A DNA stretch of 64,000 bases from Borreliella bissettiae DN127 (GTDB taxonomy: Bacteria > Spirochaetota > Spirochaetia > Borreliales > Borreliaceae), in contig NC_015921.1 of assembly GCF_000222305.1 (NCBI RefSeq), positions 310,001 through 374,000 on the forward strand, written 5' to 3'. Position 1 is the stretch's first letter, and each line of letters starts with the position of its first letter. Positions 54,696 through 62,742 of this stretch are shown here, in pieces. A program made the translations under genes and the position numbers. The notes under the pieces are model-generated. The model was not told the DNA's origin and ran no database searches. It saw only the letters and a program-made list of their open reading frames with translations.

Positions 54696-55422
54696 TATAA
54701 TCCCCTAACAATGCCTTAAAATAAGCAAGTGAATAAACAATGGCCGTATCTGCTCGTAAAATTGGAGTATTAAACCTTACAAAATTAAAACCTTTCTCCT
54801 TAAAAAAGACAATTTCTGACTCCGAAAAGCATCCTTCAGGACCTATTATAATTCCAATTTTGCCAAAATTGTCAAAACTTTCATTCTTGCTTAAAATCAT
54901 TCCGCTTGGATGAGCAACATAATATCTAGTAGTGCAAGAATAAGGTAAATGAAAAAAATTATTATAAAAATTAATTTTAGGAACAATTTTATTACCACTT
55001 TGCTTTAAAGCTTCATCTATTATTTTTGAAAATCTTAAAATTTTGGCAGATGCATTGCCTATATCTATTTTAGATACAGAACGATCTGCATTAATAATAT
55101 TAATTTCTGAAACTCCAATCTCAACAACCTGTCTTAACACCAAGTCTATTTTCTTACCCTTTAAACTAGAAATAAAAATACCTATCTCAAAATTATTTTT
55201 TTCAATTTTATCTATTTTATTGGTAGTAAATTTAATAAAATTACTACCAATCTTTACTATTTCTGAAACCCTTAATTCCTTATCTTTTAAAAGAATGTTA
55301 AGCTTATCGCCCTTTTTAAGTCGTCTTACATTAACAAGATGATGATATATTCTTGCATCTTTAACAATAATAAAATCGCCTGCTAAACAACTCTCACTCT
55401 CATCCAAAACAATTTGCTTCAC
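54688..55422 (-). CDS. rsmE: RsmE, 16S rRNA m3U1498 methyltransferase
   Basis: 244 residues, SPOUT family. N-terminal PUA-like barrel (HHLVNVRRLKKGDKLNIL) and the C-terminal trefoil knot with IGIIIGPEGCFSESE and RFNTPILRADTAIVYSLAYF. It methylates N3 of U1498 in 16S rRNA. GTG start; the preceding ctp gene stops three bases earlier, so translation is probably coupled. Length agrees with the family. Confidence 0.95.
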   Translation of the reverse strand: MKQIVLDESESCLAGDFIIVKDARIYHHLVNVRRLKKGDKLNILLKDKELRVSEIVKIGSNFIKFTTNKIDKIEKNNFEIGIFISSLKGKKIDLVLRQVVEIGVSEINIINADRSVSKIDIGNASAKILRFSKIIDEALKQSGNKIVPKINFYNNFFHLPYSCTTRYYVAHPSGMILSKNESFDNFGKIGIIIGPEGCFSESEIVFFKEKGFNFVRFNTPILRADTAIVYSLAYFKALLGDYNG

Positions 55423-55425
55423 AAT

Positions 55426-56850
55426 TTAATTACCCAATTTAGACAAATACTCACAAGCTGTTTTTAAAGCTTTGTCATAATGTAAATTATAAATTGGCAA
55501 TTCTTTATTATTGTCTTGATAGTAATTAAAAAACACATACTTGCCTAAAAATTCTTTATCAATTTTATATTTTGGATTTTCTTTGACAAGATTTTCAACA
55601 AAAACATCAATCTCTTGTTCTGTAATGGATTTTTTACCCTTCAAAAAGCCTTCTATTAGCTTTTTATCAAAAATTTCTTTATATATTAATGCTTCTTCCT
55701 CAGAAAAATCTGGGGATTTTATTTCCAAATCAGGCGCAATTCCAACCTTATGAATACTCTTTCCAGATGGAGTATAATATTTTGAGCTTGTAATTTTAAA
55801 TCCACCAGTATAAAAAGGAACCACATGCTGAATAAGCCCCTTGCCATAAGACTTTTCCCCTATAATATAGGCTCTATTATTATCTTTTAAGGCTCCTACA
55901 AAAACCTCTGATGCTGAGGCTGATGATCTATCTATTAAAGCAACAATTTTTATATTTGCGGGCAAAACTTGTTTTGAACTTGCCTTATAATCAATAGGCT
56001 TGCTAGAATTTCTTGATTTTGTGGAAACAATAATTCCTTTAGATAAAATATCATCCGCCATTTTTATAGCTGCCTGAAAATATCCCCCAGTATTAAGCCT
56101 TAAATCTAAAATCAAAGATTTAATATTTTTATTCTTAAGATTATCTAAAGCTTTTCTAAAATCTACAGAGGTGTGTGGATTAAAGCTTACTATTCTTATA
56201 TAACCAATATCTGAATTAATAACATCATACTTGATTGTTTGTATTTCTATCTTTTCTCTTGTAAGTTCAAAATTCAATGTTAAATTTTTTCCCCTAAGAA
56301 TAGATACTTTCACTTTTGTGCCCTCTTTGCCTTTTAAAAGATCAACAACTTTATCTACTTCCATAGAATAAACACTCTTGCCATCAACAGCGGTAATACA
56401 ATCTCCAGATTTAATTCCAGCCTTATAAGCCGGGCCCCCTTCAAAGGGTGTAACAATAGAAACACAAGCGCTATTAGGATCAAGATTTTTTGCCTCGTCC
56501 TTATCTTGAGAATGCATTTTTTTTATTATAGAAATTCCAATGCCAACATAATCTCCTACTGTTGTTTTTGAAATTTCTTCTAAATCCTTTTTTGTCAAAT
56601 ATTGAGAATAAGGATCATCTAAGGCTTGAAATATTCCTTTTAAAGCACCTTCAAAAATTACTTCATCGCTTACAGGATCAACATAATTTTCTTTTACAAA
56701 TTCAAAAGCTTGAATCATCATCTGCTCATAATTTGATCTTGATAATTTATTATTAGACTCATCAAAAGCAAAAATAGATTCAACAATTACTAAAGAGCTT
56801 ATACCTAAAGTCAATAAAAAATATACACATATTAAAAATTTATTTTTCAT
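55426..56850 (-). CDS. ctp: C-terminal processing protease (CtpA, S41 family)
   Basis: 474 residues: signal peptide (about 1-28), a PDZ domain (about 95-195; YVGIGISI, AYKAGIKSGDCITAVDG), and the S41 peptidase core with the nucleophile Ser in RSSASASEVF (about 309-317) and general-base Lys in GEKSYGKG (about 337). Periplasmic. In B. burgdorferi CtpA processes outer-membrane proteins such as P13 and BB0323. Two bases of the operon matter: rsmE follows within three. ATG start; divergent to bb0360-type gene. Confidence 0.95.
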   Translation of the reverse strand: MKNKFLICVYFLLTLGISSLVIVESIFAFDESNNKLSRSNYEQMMIQAFEFVKENYVDPVSDEVIFEGALKGIFQALDDPYSQYLTKKDLEEISKTTVGDYVGIGISIIKKMHSQDKDEAKNLDPNSACVSIVTPFEGGPAYKAGIKSGDCITAVDGKSVYSMEVDKVVDLLKGKEGTKVKVSILRGKNLTLNFELTREKIEIQTIKYDVINSDIGYIRIVSFNPHTSVDFRKALDNLKNKNIKSLILDLRLNTGGYFQAAIKMADDILSKGIIVSTKSRNSSKPIDYKASSKQVLPANIKIVALIDRSSASASEVFVGALKDNNRAYIIGEKSYGKGLIQHVVPFYTGGFKITSSKYYTPSGKSIHKVGIAPDLEIKSPDFSEEEALIYKEIFDKKLIEGFLKGKKSITEQEIDVFVENLVKENPKYKIDKEFLGKYVFFNYYQDNNKELPIYNLHYDKALKTACEYLSKLGN

Positions 56851-56897
56851 TTATTCATTCCTAATGCAAAAATTAAAACTTGATTTTATTTCCATAA

Positions 56898-56903
56898 TAT
56901 AAT
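56898..56903 (+). promoter_or_regulatory. -10 box placing the start of transcription next to an ATG
   Basis: TATAAT at 56898-56903, with transcription expected to begin around 56910, only four or five bases before the ATG at 56915. No ribosome site fits in so short a leader. The -35 is weak. Confidence 0.5.
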
Positions 56904-56914
56904 ATTTTAAAACT

Positions 56915-57340
56915 ATGTTAAACTCACATCCTAAAAAAAGACAAAGCCTTTACAGAGCAGGACTTGTTGTTTTACAAATTCTTGAAAGCCTTTTAATTTT
57001 AGCATTATTATACCAAGCCATTAATAAATTAATTTTCATTAATAATTACTCCATAAAGTTTATGTTAACATTTATCTTATATTCACCTGAATTTTTCATG
57101 GCCAATTTAACAATTTATTACTTTATCTACGAAAAATTTAAAATTCTTCACAGCACCATAGTAATAACTAAAGTATTCCAAATAATATTAACATTATTAT
57201 TATTTATCCTAGGATTTACTTTTAAAGTATACGTCTACCAAACCTCTCTGGCCATACTTTTAGGAATTACGGTAATTTACCTAGCATTTAATGCAACAAT
57301 ATTAGTACTAATTAAAGCAAAAATAAAAAACCCGGAGTAA
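56915..57340 (+). CDS. Small four-span membrane protein
   Basis: 141 residues: a short basic N terminus (SHPKKRQSLYRAG) and four hydrophobic spans (roughly 15-35, 47-70, 80-103, 108-130). I recognise no family. Its stop lies four bases before the start of the MinD-like gene, whose ribosome site GGAG lies in its last codons, so the two are coupled. Its own message may be leaderless. A membrane partner for the ATPase is a reasonable inference from the coupling. Confidence 0.75.
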   Translation: MLNSHPKKRQSLYRAGLVVLQILESLLILALLYQAINKLIFINNYSIKFMLTFILYSPEFFMANLTIYYFIYEKFKILHSTIVITKVFQIILTLLLFILGFTFKVYVYQTSLAILLGITVIYLAFNATILVLIKAKIKNPE

Positions 57341-57343
57341 AGT

Positions 57344-58486
57344 TTGATTATTATTCCTGTAGCCAGTGGTAAGGGGGGAGTTGGCAAATCCCTTTTCTCA
57401 ACAAACATAGCAATTTGCCTGGCAAACGAAGGAAAAAGCGTATTACTTGTTGATCTTGACCTTGGAGCATCAAATTTGCATTCAATGTTAAACATTATAC
57501 CCAAAAAAAGCATAGGGACGTTTTTAAAAACAAAGATTAATTTCTCAGACATTATTATTCAATCTGGAATTAAAAATCTAAACTTCATTGCAGGAGATTC
57601 TGACATTCCAGAACTTGCTAATATAGCTGCTTCTCAAAAAAAAACCATAATAAAAAATTTAAAATCTTTAAAATATGACTACTTAGTGATTGATCTTGGA
57701 GCAGGAACAGCTTTTAATATCATAGACTTTTTTTTAATGTCAAAAAGAGGAGTAATAGTAACAACACCAACAGTAACAGCCACAATGAATGCATATTTAT
57801 TTCTTAAAAATATAATATTTAGACTGTTATCAAGCGTGTTTAAAAGGGGAACAAAAGGAAATGAAATTCTCATAACAATAAAACAAAATTCAATCGATCT
57901 TCAAAGGGTTTATATACCTAATTTGCTGTTAAAGCTTGAAAGCGAAGATCCTGAAAATTATTTTAAATTTAACAAATTGTTTAAGACAATTAGTCCTTTT
58001 ATGATATTTAATATGCTAAAAGCTCCCAAAGACATTGAAAAAACCGAAAAAATAATAAAATCGGCAAAAAACTATTTAAGCATAAATTTACAAAGTATTG
58101 GAGCAATCTATAAAGATGAAATGGTTGATCAAGCTTTAAACAGCAAAATCCCCATCACTATATACAAGCCCACAAGCCCAACCTCTAAAAGCATAAAAAA
58201 AATTGCAAAAAAATTAATCGAAATTGAAGATTTAACAAATGATGCTGAGTTTTTAAACGAAGAAGATTTAAATGAAAGTTATGATTTTGTACTAAAAGAA
58301 GCTCAAGAAGAATACATTGAAAAAATTGAATACCTTGAATCGTTAATAAAAAACAAAACAATAGAAAGTAGCGAAATTATTGATATAATAAAATCTCAGA
58401 AAAGAGAAATCGAAACCTTAAGAAAACAAAATATGTTATTTAAAAAAAAGCTTTTTGAAAAGCTTGAAAAGGCTAAGGAGGTCTAA
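57344..58486 (+). CDS. MinD/ParA-type ATPase, FlhG (YlxH)-like
   Basis: 380 residues. Deviant Walker A ASGKGGVGKSLFS (about 7-19), Walker A' VLLVDLDLGASNLHSML and YLVIDLGAGT (Walker B-like) show a MinD/FlhG ATPase. After about 290 residues there is an extra acidic and coiled-coil tail (EEYIEKIEYLESLIKNKTIESSEIIDIIKSQKREIETLRKQN). I see no clear amphipathic membrane-targeting helix at the end. Borrelia has several YlxH/FlhG-type genes; this one is outside the flagellar operons. The start is TTG 57344 with GGAG six bases before it. Its TAA overlaps the lgt ATG. Confidence 0.88.
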   Translation: MIIIPVASGKGGVGKSLFSTNIAICLANEGKSVLLVDLDLGASNLHSMLNIIPKKSIGTFLKTKINFSDIIIQSGIKNLNFIAGDSDIPELANIAASQKKTIIKNLKSLKYDYLVIDLGAGTAFNIIDFFLMSKRGVIVTTPTVTATMNAYLFLKNIIFRLLSSVFKRGTKGNEILITIKQNSIDLQRVYIPNLLLKLESEDPENYFKFNKLFKTISPFMIFNMLKAPKDIEKTEKIIKSAKNYLSINLQSIGAIYKDEMVDQALNSKIPITIYKPTSPTSKSIKKIAKKLIEIEDLTNDAEFLNEEDLNESYDFVLKEAQEEYIEKIEYLESLIKNKTIESSEIIDIIKSQKREIETLRKQNMLFKKKLFEKLEKAKEV

Positions 58487-59472
58487 TGCCAAATTACATA
58501 AACTACCCAAGTTGGTTACATCCTGAAGTGATTCAAGGCATACCAATTACATGGTATAGCCTATCTTATATTTTAATCATACTAATCTCTTACAAGTTTA
58601 TTTGGTATCAAATACAATCAGACAACATTGATATCAAAAAAGAAGATTATGAAACATTCATGTTCTCACTTGTACTTGGAGCAATTTTAGGAGGCAGATT
58701 GGCATCTACCTTGGTTTACGATAAATCGGGAATTTATTATTCTAATCCTTGGTTAATCCTTTTGCCATTCGATCAAAATTGGAATTTTACAGGCTTTAGA
58801 GGTATGGCCATCCATGGTGGTTTTTTAGGGGCAATAATTGCTCCTTTAATCATAATAAATACAAAGCTTAAAAATACAAATGTTCAAAAATATTTTCTAA
58901 AACTAACAGACTATGGATCAATAGCTTTCTCTTCTGGATACATACTTGGAAGACTTGCTAATTTCGCAAATGCAGAACTTTATGGAAGAGTAATGAAAGG
59001 GGGAATAATATTTCCCAATGCAGAACCATTTAACACAAATATGCCGGGTGTAAAAGAATTTGCATCATCAGTAGGGCTTGAAATTTCGCCTCATGATCTG
59101 CTAATCAACCTCCCAAGAATACCTTCTCAACTTATTGAAGGATTTTTCGAAGGGCCTGTAACTTTTCTGTTGCTGTGGTTTTTATTTAGAAAAATCAAAA
59201 AATATGATGGATTTATTTTTGGTGTATATGTAATGCTTTACGCTTTTTTCAGATTCTTTATTGAATATTTAAGAGAGCCAGACAAAGAACTTGGATTTAT
59301 AATAAACTATAAGCCAATTAAAAGTTTGTCTGAATTTTCCTTTTTAAACATATCAATGGGACAAATCCTCTCACTAACACTAATGCTCTCGGGCTTAATC
59401 TGGATAATAGTAACTAAAAAAATTGCAGATAAAAAAATAAAAAATACTACCAATTTGGCATTCAAAAATTAA
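58486..59472 (+). CDS. lgt: Lgt, phosphatidylglycerol-prolipoprotein diacylglyceryl transferase
   Basis: 328-residue, seven-span membrane enzyme that transfers diacylglyceryl from phosphatidylglycerol to the lipobox Cys of prolipoproteins, the first step for the many lipoproteins of Borrelia (at least six encoded in this window). Diagnostic stretches: ITWYSLSYIL, GGRLAST, FRGMAIHGGFLGA, LGRLANFANAELYGR (Gly-to-Ala in the GNF position of the signature GRxGNFxN) and FRFFIEYLREPD. The ATG overlaps the preceding TAA (TAATG). Confidence 0.95.
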   Translation: MPNYINYPSWLHPEVIQGIPITWYSLSYILIILISYKFIWYQIQSDNIDIKKEDYETFMFSLVLGAILGGRLASTLVYDKSGIYYSNPWLILLPFDQNWNFTGFRGMAIHGGFLGAIIAPLIIINTKLKNTNVQKYFLKLTDYGSIAFSSGYILGRLANFANAELYGRVMKGGIIFPNAEPFNTNMPGVKEFASSVGLEISPHDLLINLPRIPSQLIEGFFEGPVTFLLLWFLFRKIKKYDGFIFGVYVMLYAFFRFFIEYLREPDKELGFIINYKPIKSLSEFSFLNISMGQILSLTLMLSGLIWIIVTKKIADKKIKNTTNLAFKN

Positions 59473-59492
59473 GAAAAGAGCAAGCCAATAAA

Positions 59493-61505
59493 ATGAACGG
59501 GGTTAATAATTATCAAAATATAAATTCAGTTATAATCTCTAAAAAAGAAATTGATGTTAGAGATCTCATAAAGCTTAAATCCATTTTTAACTTAATTCAA
59601 ATCGTAAAATCTGAAAAAGCTTTATACAGCGAATATGTAAAACAAAATAATATTAAATTCGCTATTATTTATAATTATGAAAAACCAATAGATTTTTCAA
59701 TAAACATTGCAAATGGATTAAAAAATGCAAACAAAATACATTCTATTATAATTAGCAATGAAAAATTTGATGATGAATACTTAAAACTTAATCATATTGA
59801 AATAATAAAAGATATAAGCGAATTAGAATATAAACAAAGCTTAATACATCAAAAAAAGCTATTTTGCGACAATAAAAACACAACTCTGGATTTCTTTTTA
59901 AATTTATCAGAGCTCATAAAAGAAATAGTAATCATCACAAACAACAAGAATGAAATTATTTATATCAATGAAAAAGGTAGTAAAAATCTTAATCTTCCAA
60001 TGAAAACCTCTGGAAATATAATAAAAGTAACCGACATAGATATCAGAGATTGGGAAAAATTAGAAAGAATAGATTTAAGTTACCGCACAAACTCTATTCC
60101 TGAATTTAAAAATATATTAATAACCGATTGTCTTTTAACTTTAAAAAATAACAAAAAACTACATGTAGATATATTTATTAGCACAATCGCTCAAAACAAT
60201 ATCGATAAATTAATAACAATTAAAGAAATATCAAGCCCCAACGAAATAGAAAACTATAAATACCTAGAAATTATTGATTCGCAAGACGAGATTCAAAATG
60301 CCAAAGAAATTGAAAAATTACTAGTAAACCATATGGATATTTATAAAAAAAAAAGAATATATTTGCTTAATTTAGACGTATCCCTAACAGCAGAATATGA
60401 ATACAAAGAAGATCAAGAAAAGCTTAATATAAAAATACTTAAAATAATGTATTCAAAAATAATGTCATTATACTCTGAATATATTTTTAAACTAAAACAC
60501 AACAATTTCATAGTAATCATATGCACAAGTGGTGGTGAAAAGCAAATAATCTCAATTGCCCAAAAAATCAAAAAAACAATTGCATTGGCATTTAAAAAAG
60601 AAGATATTATTATATTTAAATTCAATATTGGAATAATAGAGGTAAATTTAAAAGAAAACTTAGAATTAAAAATCCCCAAATTAATGATGGCTACAAAAAT
60701 ATCGTCGGAATACAAAGACTCTAATCCCACTATATACAAAGAAGAACTGCCAGAAGCGGTGATTTTAAAAAATCAAAACAAAATCTTTCAATATATACTC
60801 AAAGCAATAAAAAATGATTTTTTTACTCTTTATTATCAAAAAATAAATCCACTTAAAAAGAACTTAAAGCCTAAAATAGAAATCTTGACAAGACTTTTTG
60901 ACCACATGGGCAGACCAATTCCAAACAATCAAATTTTTAACTTAATAGACAAATATAATTTAACTGTTGAGGTTGATACATTGGTGGTTAAAAAGGCTTT
61001 AAGAGAATACAAAAGCTTTGTATCAAAAAATGGAATTCACATTTTCTCAATTAACATATCTCCTTATTCACTAAAATCTCAAAACTTTCGAATCTTTTTA
61101 AGAGATACTTTATTGAAAAGCCAAATCCCACTTCAAAATATATGCTTGGAAATAACAGAAACTGGAATTCTTGAAAATTTTGAAATAATAAACAAATATT
61201 TTCAAGAATTAAAAAGTTTTGGAATCAAACTAGCACTTGATGACTTCGGAAGCGGACATACATCACTCTCATATATTAAAACACTACCAATAGACTTACT
61301 TAAAATAGACGGATCTTTCATAAAAGCAATAAACTCTAGTGAAATAGATTTTGTAATAATAGAATCTATTAAAAAAATAGCAGATACAAAAAATATAAAA
61401 ATTATTGCCGAATTTGTGTATAATGAGGAAATATTAAAAAAAATAAATGAACTAGAAATAGACTATGGGCAAGGATTTTTATGGCACAAACCAGAACCAA
61501 TATAA
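59493..61505 (+). CDS. pdeA: PdeA, cyclic-di-GMP phosphodiesterase (EAL)
   Basis: 670 residues. A poorly conserved N-terminal region with PAS-like features (IKEIVIITNNKNEIIYINEKGS), a degenerate GGDEF-like stretch (about 270-420, no GGDEF motif), and an EAL domain from about 430 to the end with EILTRL (the EAL motif itself, about 463), NISP, EITETG, DDFGSGHTSLSYIKTLPIDLLKIDG and a terminal YGQGFLWHKP. All acidic ligands of the metal site and the catalytic Glu seem present, so it should hydrolyse c-di-GMP to pGpG. In B. burgdorferi PdeA affects motility and mouse infection. ATG without a strong ribosome site (AAAAGAG, 15 bases upstream). Confidence 0.93.
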   Translation: MNGVNNYQNINSVIISKKEIDVRDLIKLKSIFNLIQIVKSEKALYSEYVKQNNIKFAIIYNYEKPIDFSINIANGLKNANKIHSIIISNEKFDDEYLKLNHIEIIKDISELEYKQSLIHQKKLFCDNKNTTLDFFLNLSELIKEIVIITNNKNEIIYINEKGSKNLNLPMKTSGNIIKVTDIDIRDWEKLERIDLSYRTNSIPEFKNILITDCLLTLKNNKKLHVDIFISTIAQNNIDKLITIKEISSPNEIENYKYLEIIDSQDEIQNAKEIEKLLVNHMDIYKKKRIYLLNLDVSLTAEYEYKEDQEKLNIKILKIMYSKIMSLYSEYIFKLKHNNFIVIICTSGGEKQIISIAQKIKKTIALAFKKEDIIIFKFNIGIIEVNLKENLELKIPKLMMATKISSEYKDSNPTIYKEELPEAVILKNQNKIFQYILKAIKNDFFTLYYQKINPLKKNLKPKIEILTRLFDHMGRPIPNNQIFNLIDKYNLTVEVDTLVVKKALREYKSFVSKNGIHIFSINISPYSLKSQNFRIFLRDTLLKSQIPLQNICLEITETGILENFEIINKYFQELKSFGIKLALDDFGSGHTSLSYIKTLPIDLLKIDGSFIKAINSSEIDFVIIESIKKIADTKNIKIIAEFVYNEEILKKINELEIDYGQGFLWHKPEPI

Positions 61506-61599
61506 ATTCTAAAAAAATTGAAATCTAAAAATATACTTATGACTAAATTTTATTAAATTTCAATAAAAATTATTTTACATTGGAAAAGGAATAAAAGTG

Positions 61600-61980
61600 A
61601 TGGAAAAAAAAATAGCATTAATTGCACATGATAAAAAAAAAGAAGATTTGGTAAATTTTGTCAAACAAAACTATCTCTTCTTATCCAAATTCAAGCTTAT
61701 TGCAACAGGAACAACAGGATCTAAAATCCAACAAGCTACTAATCTTACGATTATTAAATATAAATCGGGACCTATGGGAGGAGATCAGCAAATTGGAGCT
61801 GAAGTAGCTGAAGGAAATATCTTGGCTATATTTTTCTTTAGAGATCCCCTAACAAGCCAGCCTCACGAACCAGATGTGTCAGCTCTTATTAGGCTTTGCG
61901 ATGTACATAAAATACCCCTTGCAACTAACGTAAAAACAGCAGAAATTTTAATAAAAGGACTTGAGAGCTTGAGAGCTTGA
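61600..61980 (+). CDS. mgsA: Methylglyoxal synthase
   Basis: 126 residues. Converts dihydroxyacetone phosphate into methylglyoxal and phosphate, an overflow route of glycolysis. Motifs: [21 protein letters not shown] (phosphate loop), [17 protein letters not shown] (catalytic Asp) and [39 protein letters not shown] lies nine bases before ATG 61600; a GTG directly before it is an equally possible start, adding one residue. Borrelia has no obvious further use for methylglyoxal, so regulation of triose phosphate is the usual explanation. Confidence 0.95.
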   Translation: MEKKIALIAHDKKKEDLVNFVKQNYLFLSKFKLIATGTTGSKIQQATNLTIIKYKSGPMGGDQQIGAEVAEGNILAIFFFRDPLTSQPHEPDVSALIRLCDVHKIPLATNVKTAEILIKGLESLRA

Positions 61981-61988
61981 TTTTAAAA

Positions 61989-62014
61989 TAGGCTTTAATC
62001 TAAATTAAAGCCTA
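61989..62014. terminator. Convergent terminator between mgsA and the LA7 gene
   Basis: TAGGCTTTAAT (61989-61999), loop CTAA, exact complement ATTAAAGCCTA (62004-62014). On the minus strand the stem is followed by TTTTAAAA, so it best serves the LA7 gene; on the plus strand only A residues follow. Confidence 0.7.
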
Positions 62015-62032
62015 AAAAATCAAAAATATAAA

Positions 62033-62617
62033 TTAATTCGTTAACATAGGTGAGATTTTTTCAACACCTTCGATAATATAATTAACAGATTCAAGGAAAG
62101 TCTTGGCATCTGAATTATTCTCATCAACTGTAATTTCTAATTTTGAATCTTTAATATTAAGATCTTTAAAGGTGCCAACAAGATCACTTCGAGCACCATG
62201 TACATTACTATTTATAATCTTTTTAAAGTCAGAGGTAATCCCAACAAAAATAAACGCTTCTTTTCCAGAGATATTAATTGGAGCTTCTCCTGCATAAATA
62301 TTGTCATAAAAATAAACTATTAACTTTGCGCCCTCTTTTGAAGGTATTGTTTGAAAGTGTCCATCTTCTTCAGAAAAATAAAAAACCTTTATATTTTTTC
62401 CCAAACTTTTTCGATCTTTTTTTGAATGAACTACTCCCATAGCATGAAAAACGTGCCCAATAGTATGTTCATCTATTTTAGAATCATCAAGCTTAGCAGA
62501 TTTATCCGTTTCTTGCTCTTCAACATATTCATTTGAACTGTCTTTTGAAGCACAGGCACTTATTAAAAAAAATAAAAACAATAGCAAATAGTTTTTCAAA
62601 AAACCATTTTTATACAT
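62033..62617 (-). CDS. Lipoprotein LA7 (p22, BB0365 type)
   Basis: 194 residues: lipoprotein signal ending FFLISAC (Cys about 22), a Ser/Glu/Asp-rich linker ([22 protein letters not shown]), then a globular domain of about 130 residues without a family I recognise. It matches the abundantly expressed immunogenic lipoprotein LA7/P22 of Lyme Borrelia, known to be made in ticks and early infection. ATG start. It converges on mgsA through a stem-loop and diverges from the aminopeptidase gene. Confidence 0.88.
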   Translation of the reverse strand: MYKNGFLKNYLLLFLFFLISACASKDSSNEYVEEQETDKSAKLDDSKIDEHTIGHVFHAMGVVHSKKDRKSLGKNIKVFYFSEEDGHFQTIPSKEGAKLIVYFYDNIYAGEAPINISGKEAFIFVGITSDFKKIINSNVHGARSDLVGTFKDLNIKDSKLEITVDENNSDAKTFLESVNYIIEGVEKISPMLTN

Positions 62618-62685
62618 AAAAATTCTCCCTTATAATTTATTAATCATATTAAAATTAAAAGTAAGTTTACAATAAATAATTTATT

Positions 62686-62713
62686 TTGTACACACTTTAA
62701 AAACAATTAAAAT
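62686..62713 (+). promoter_or_regulatory. Probable promoter of the M18 aminopeptidase gene
   Basis: TTGTAC (62686-62691) and TAAAAT (62708-62713) with a 16-base spacer. The message would start near 62720 and carry the strong ribosome site AGGAGG (62727-62732), ten bases before the ATG. Confidence 0.5.
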
Positions 62714-62742
62714 GTTAAAATGAAACAGGAGGTCTTATTAAT

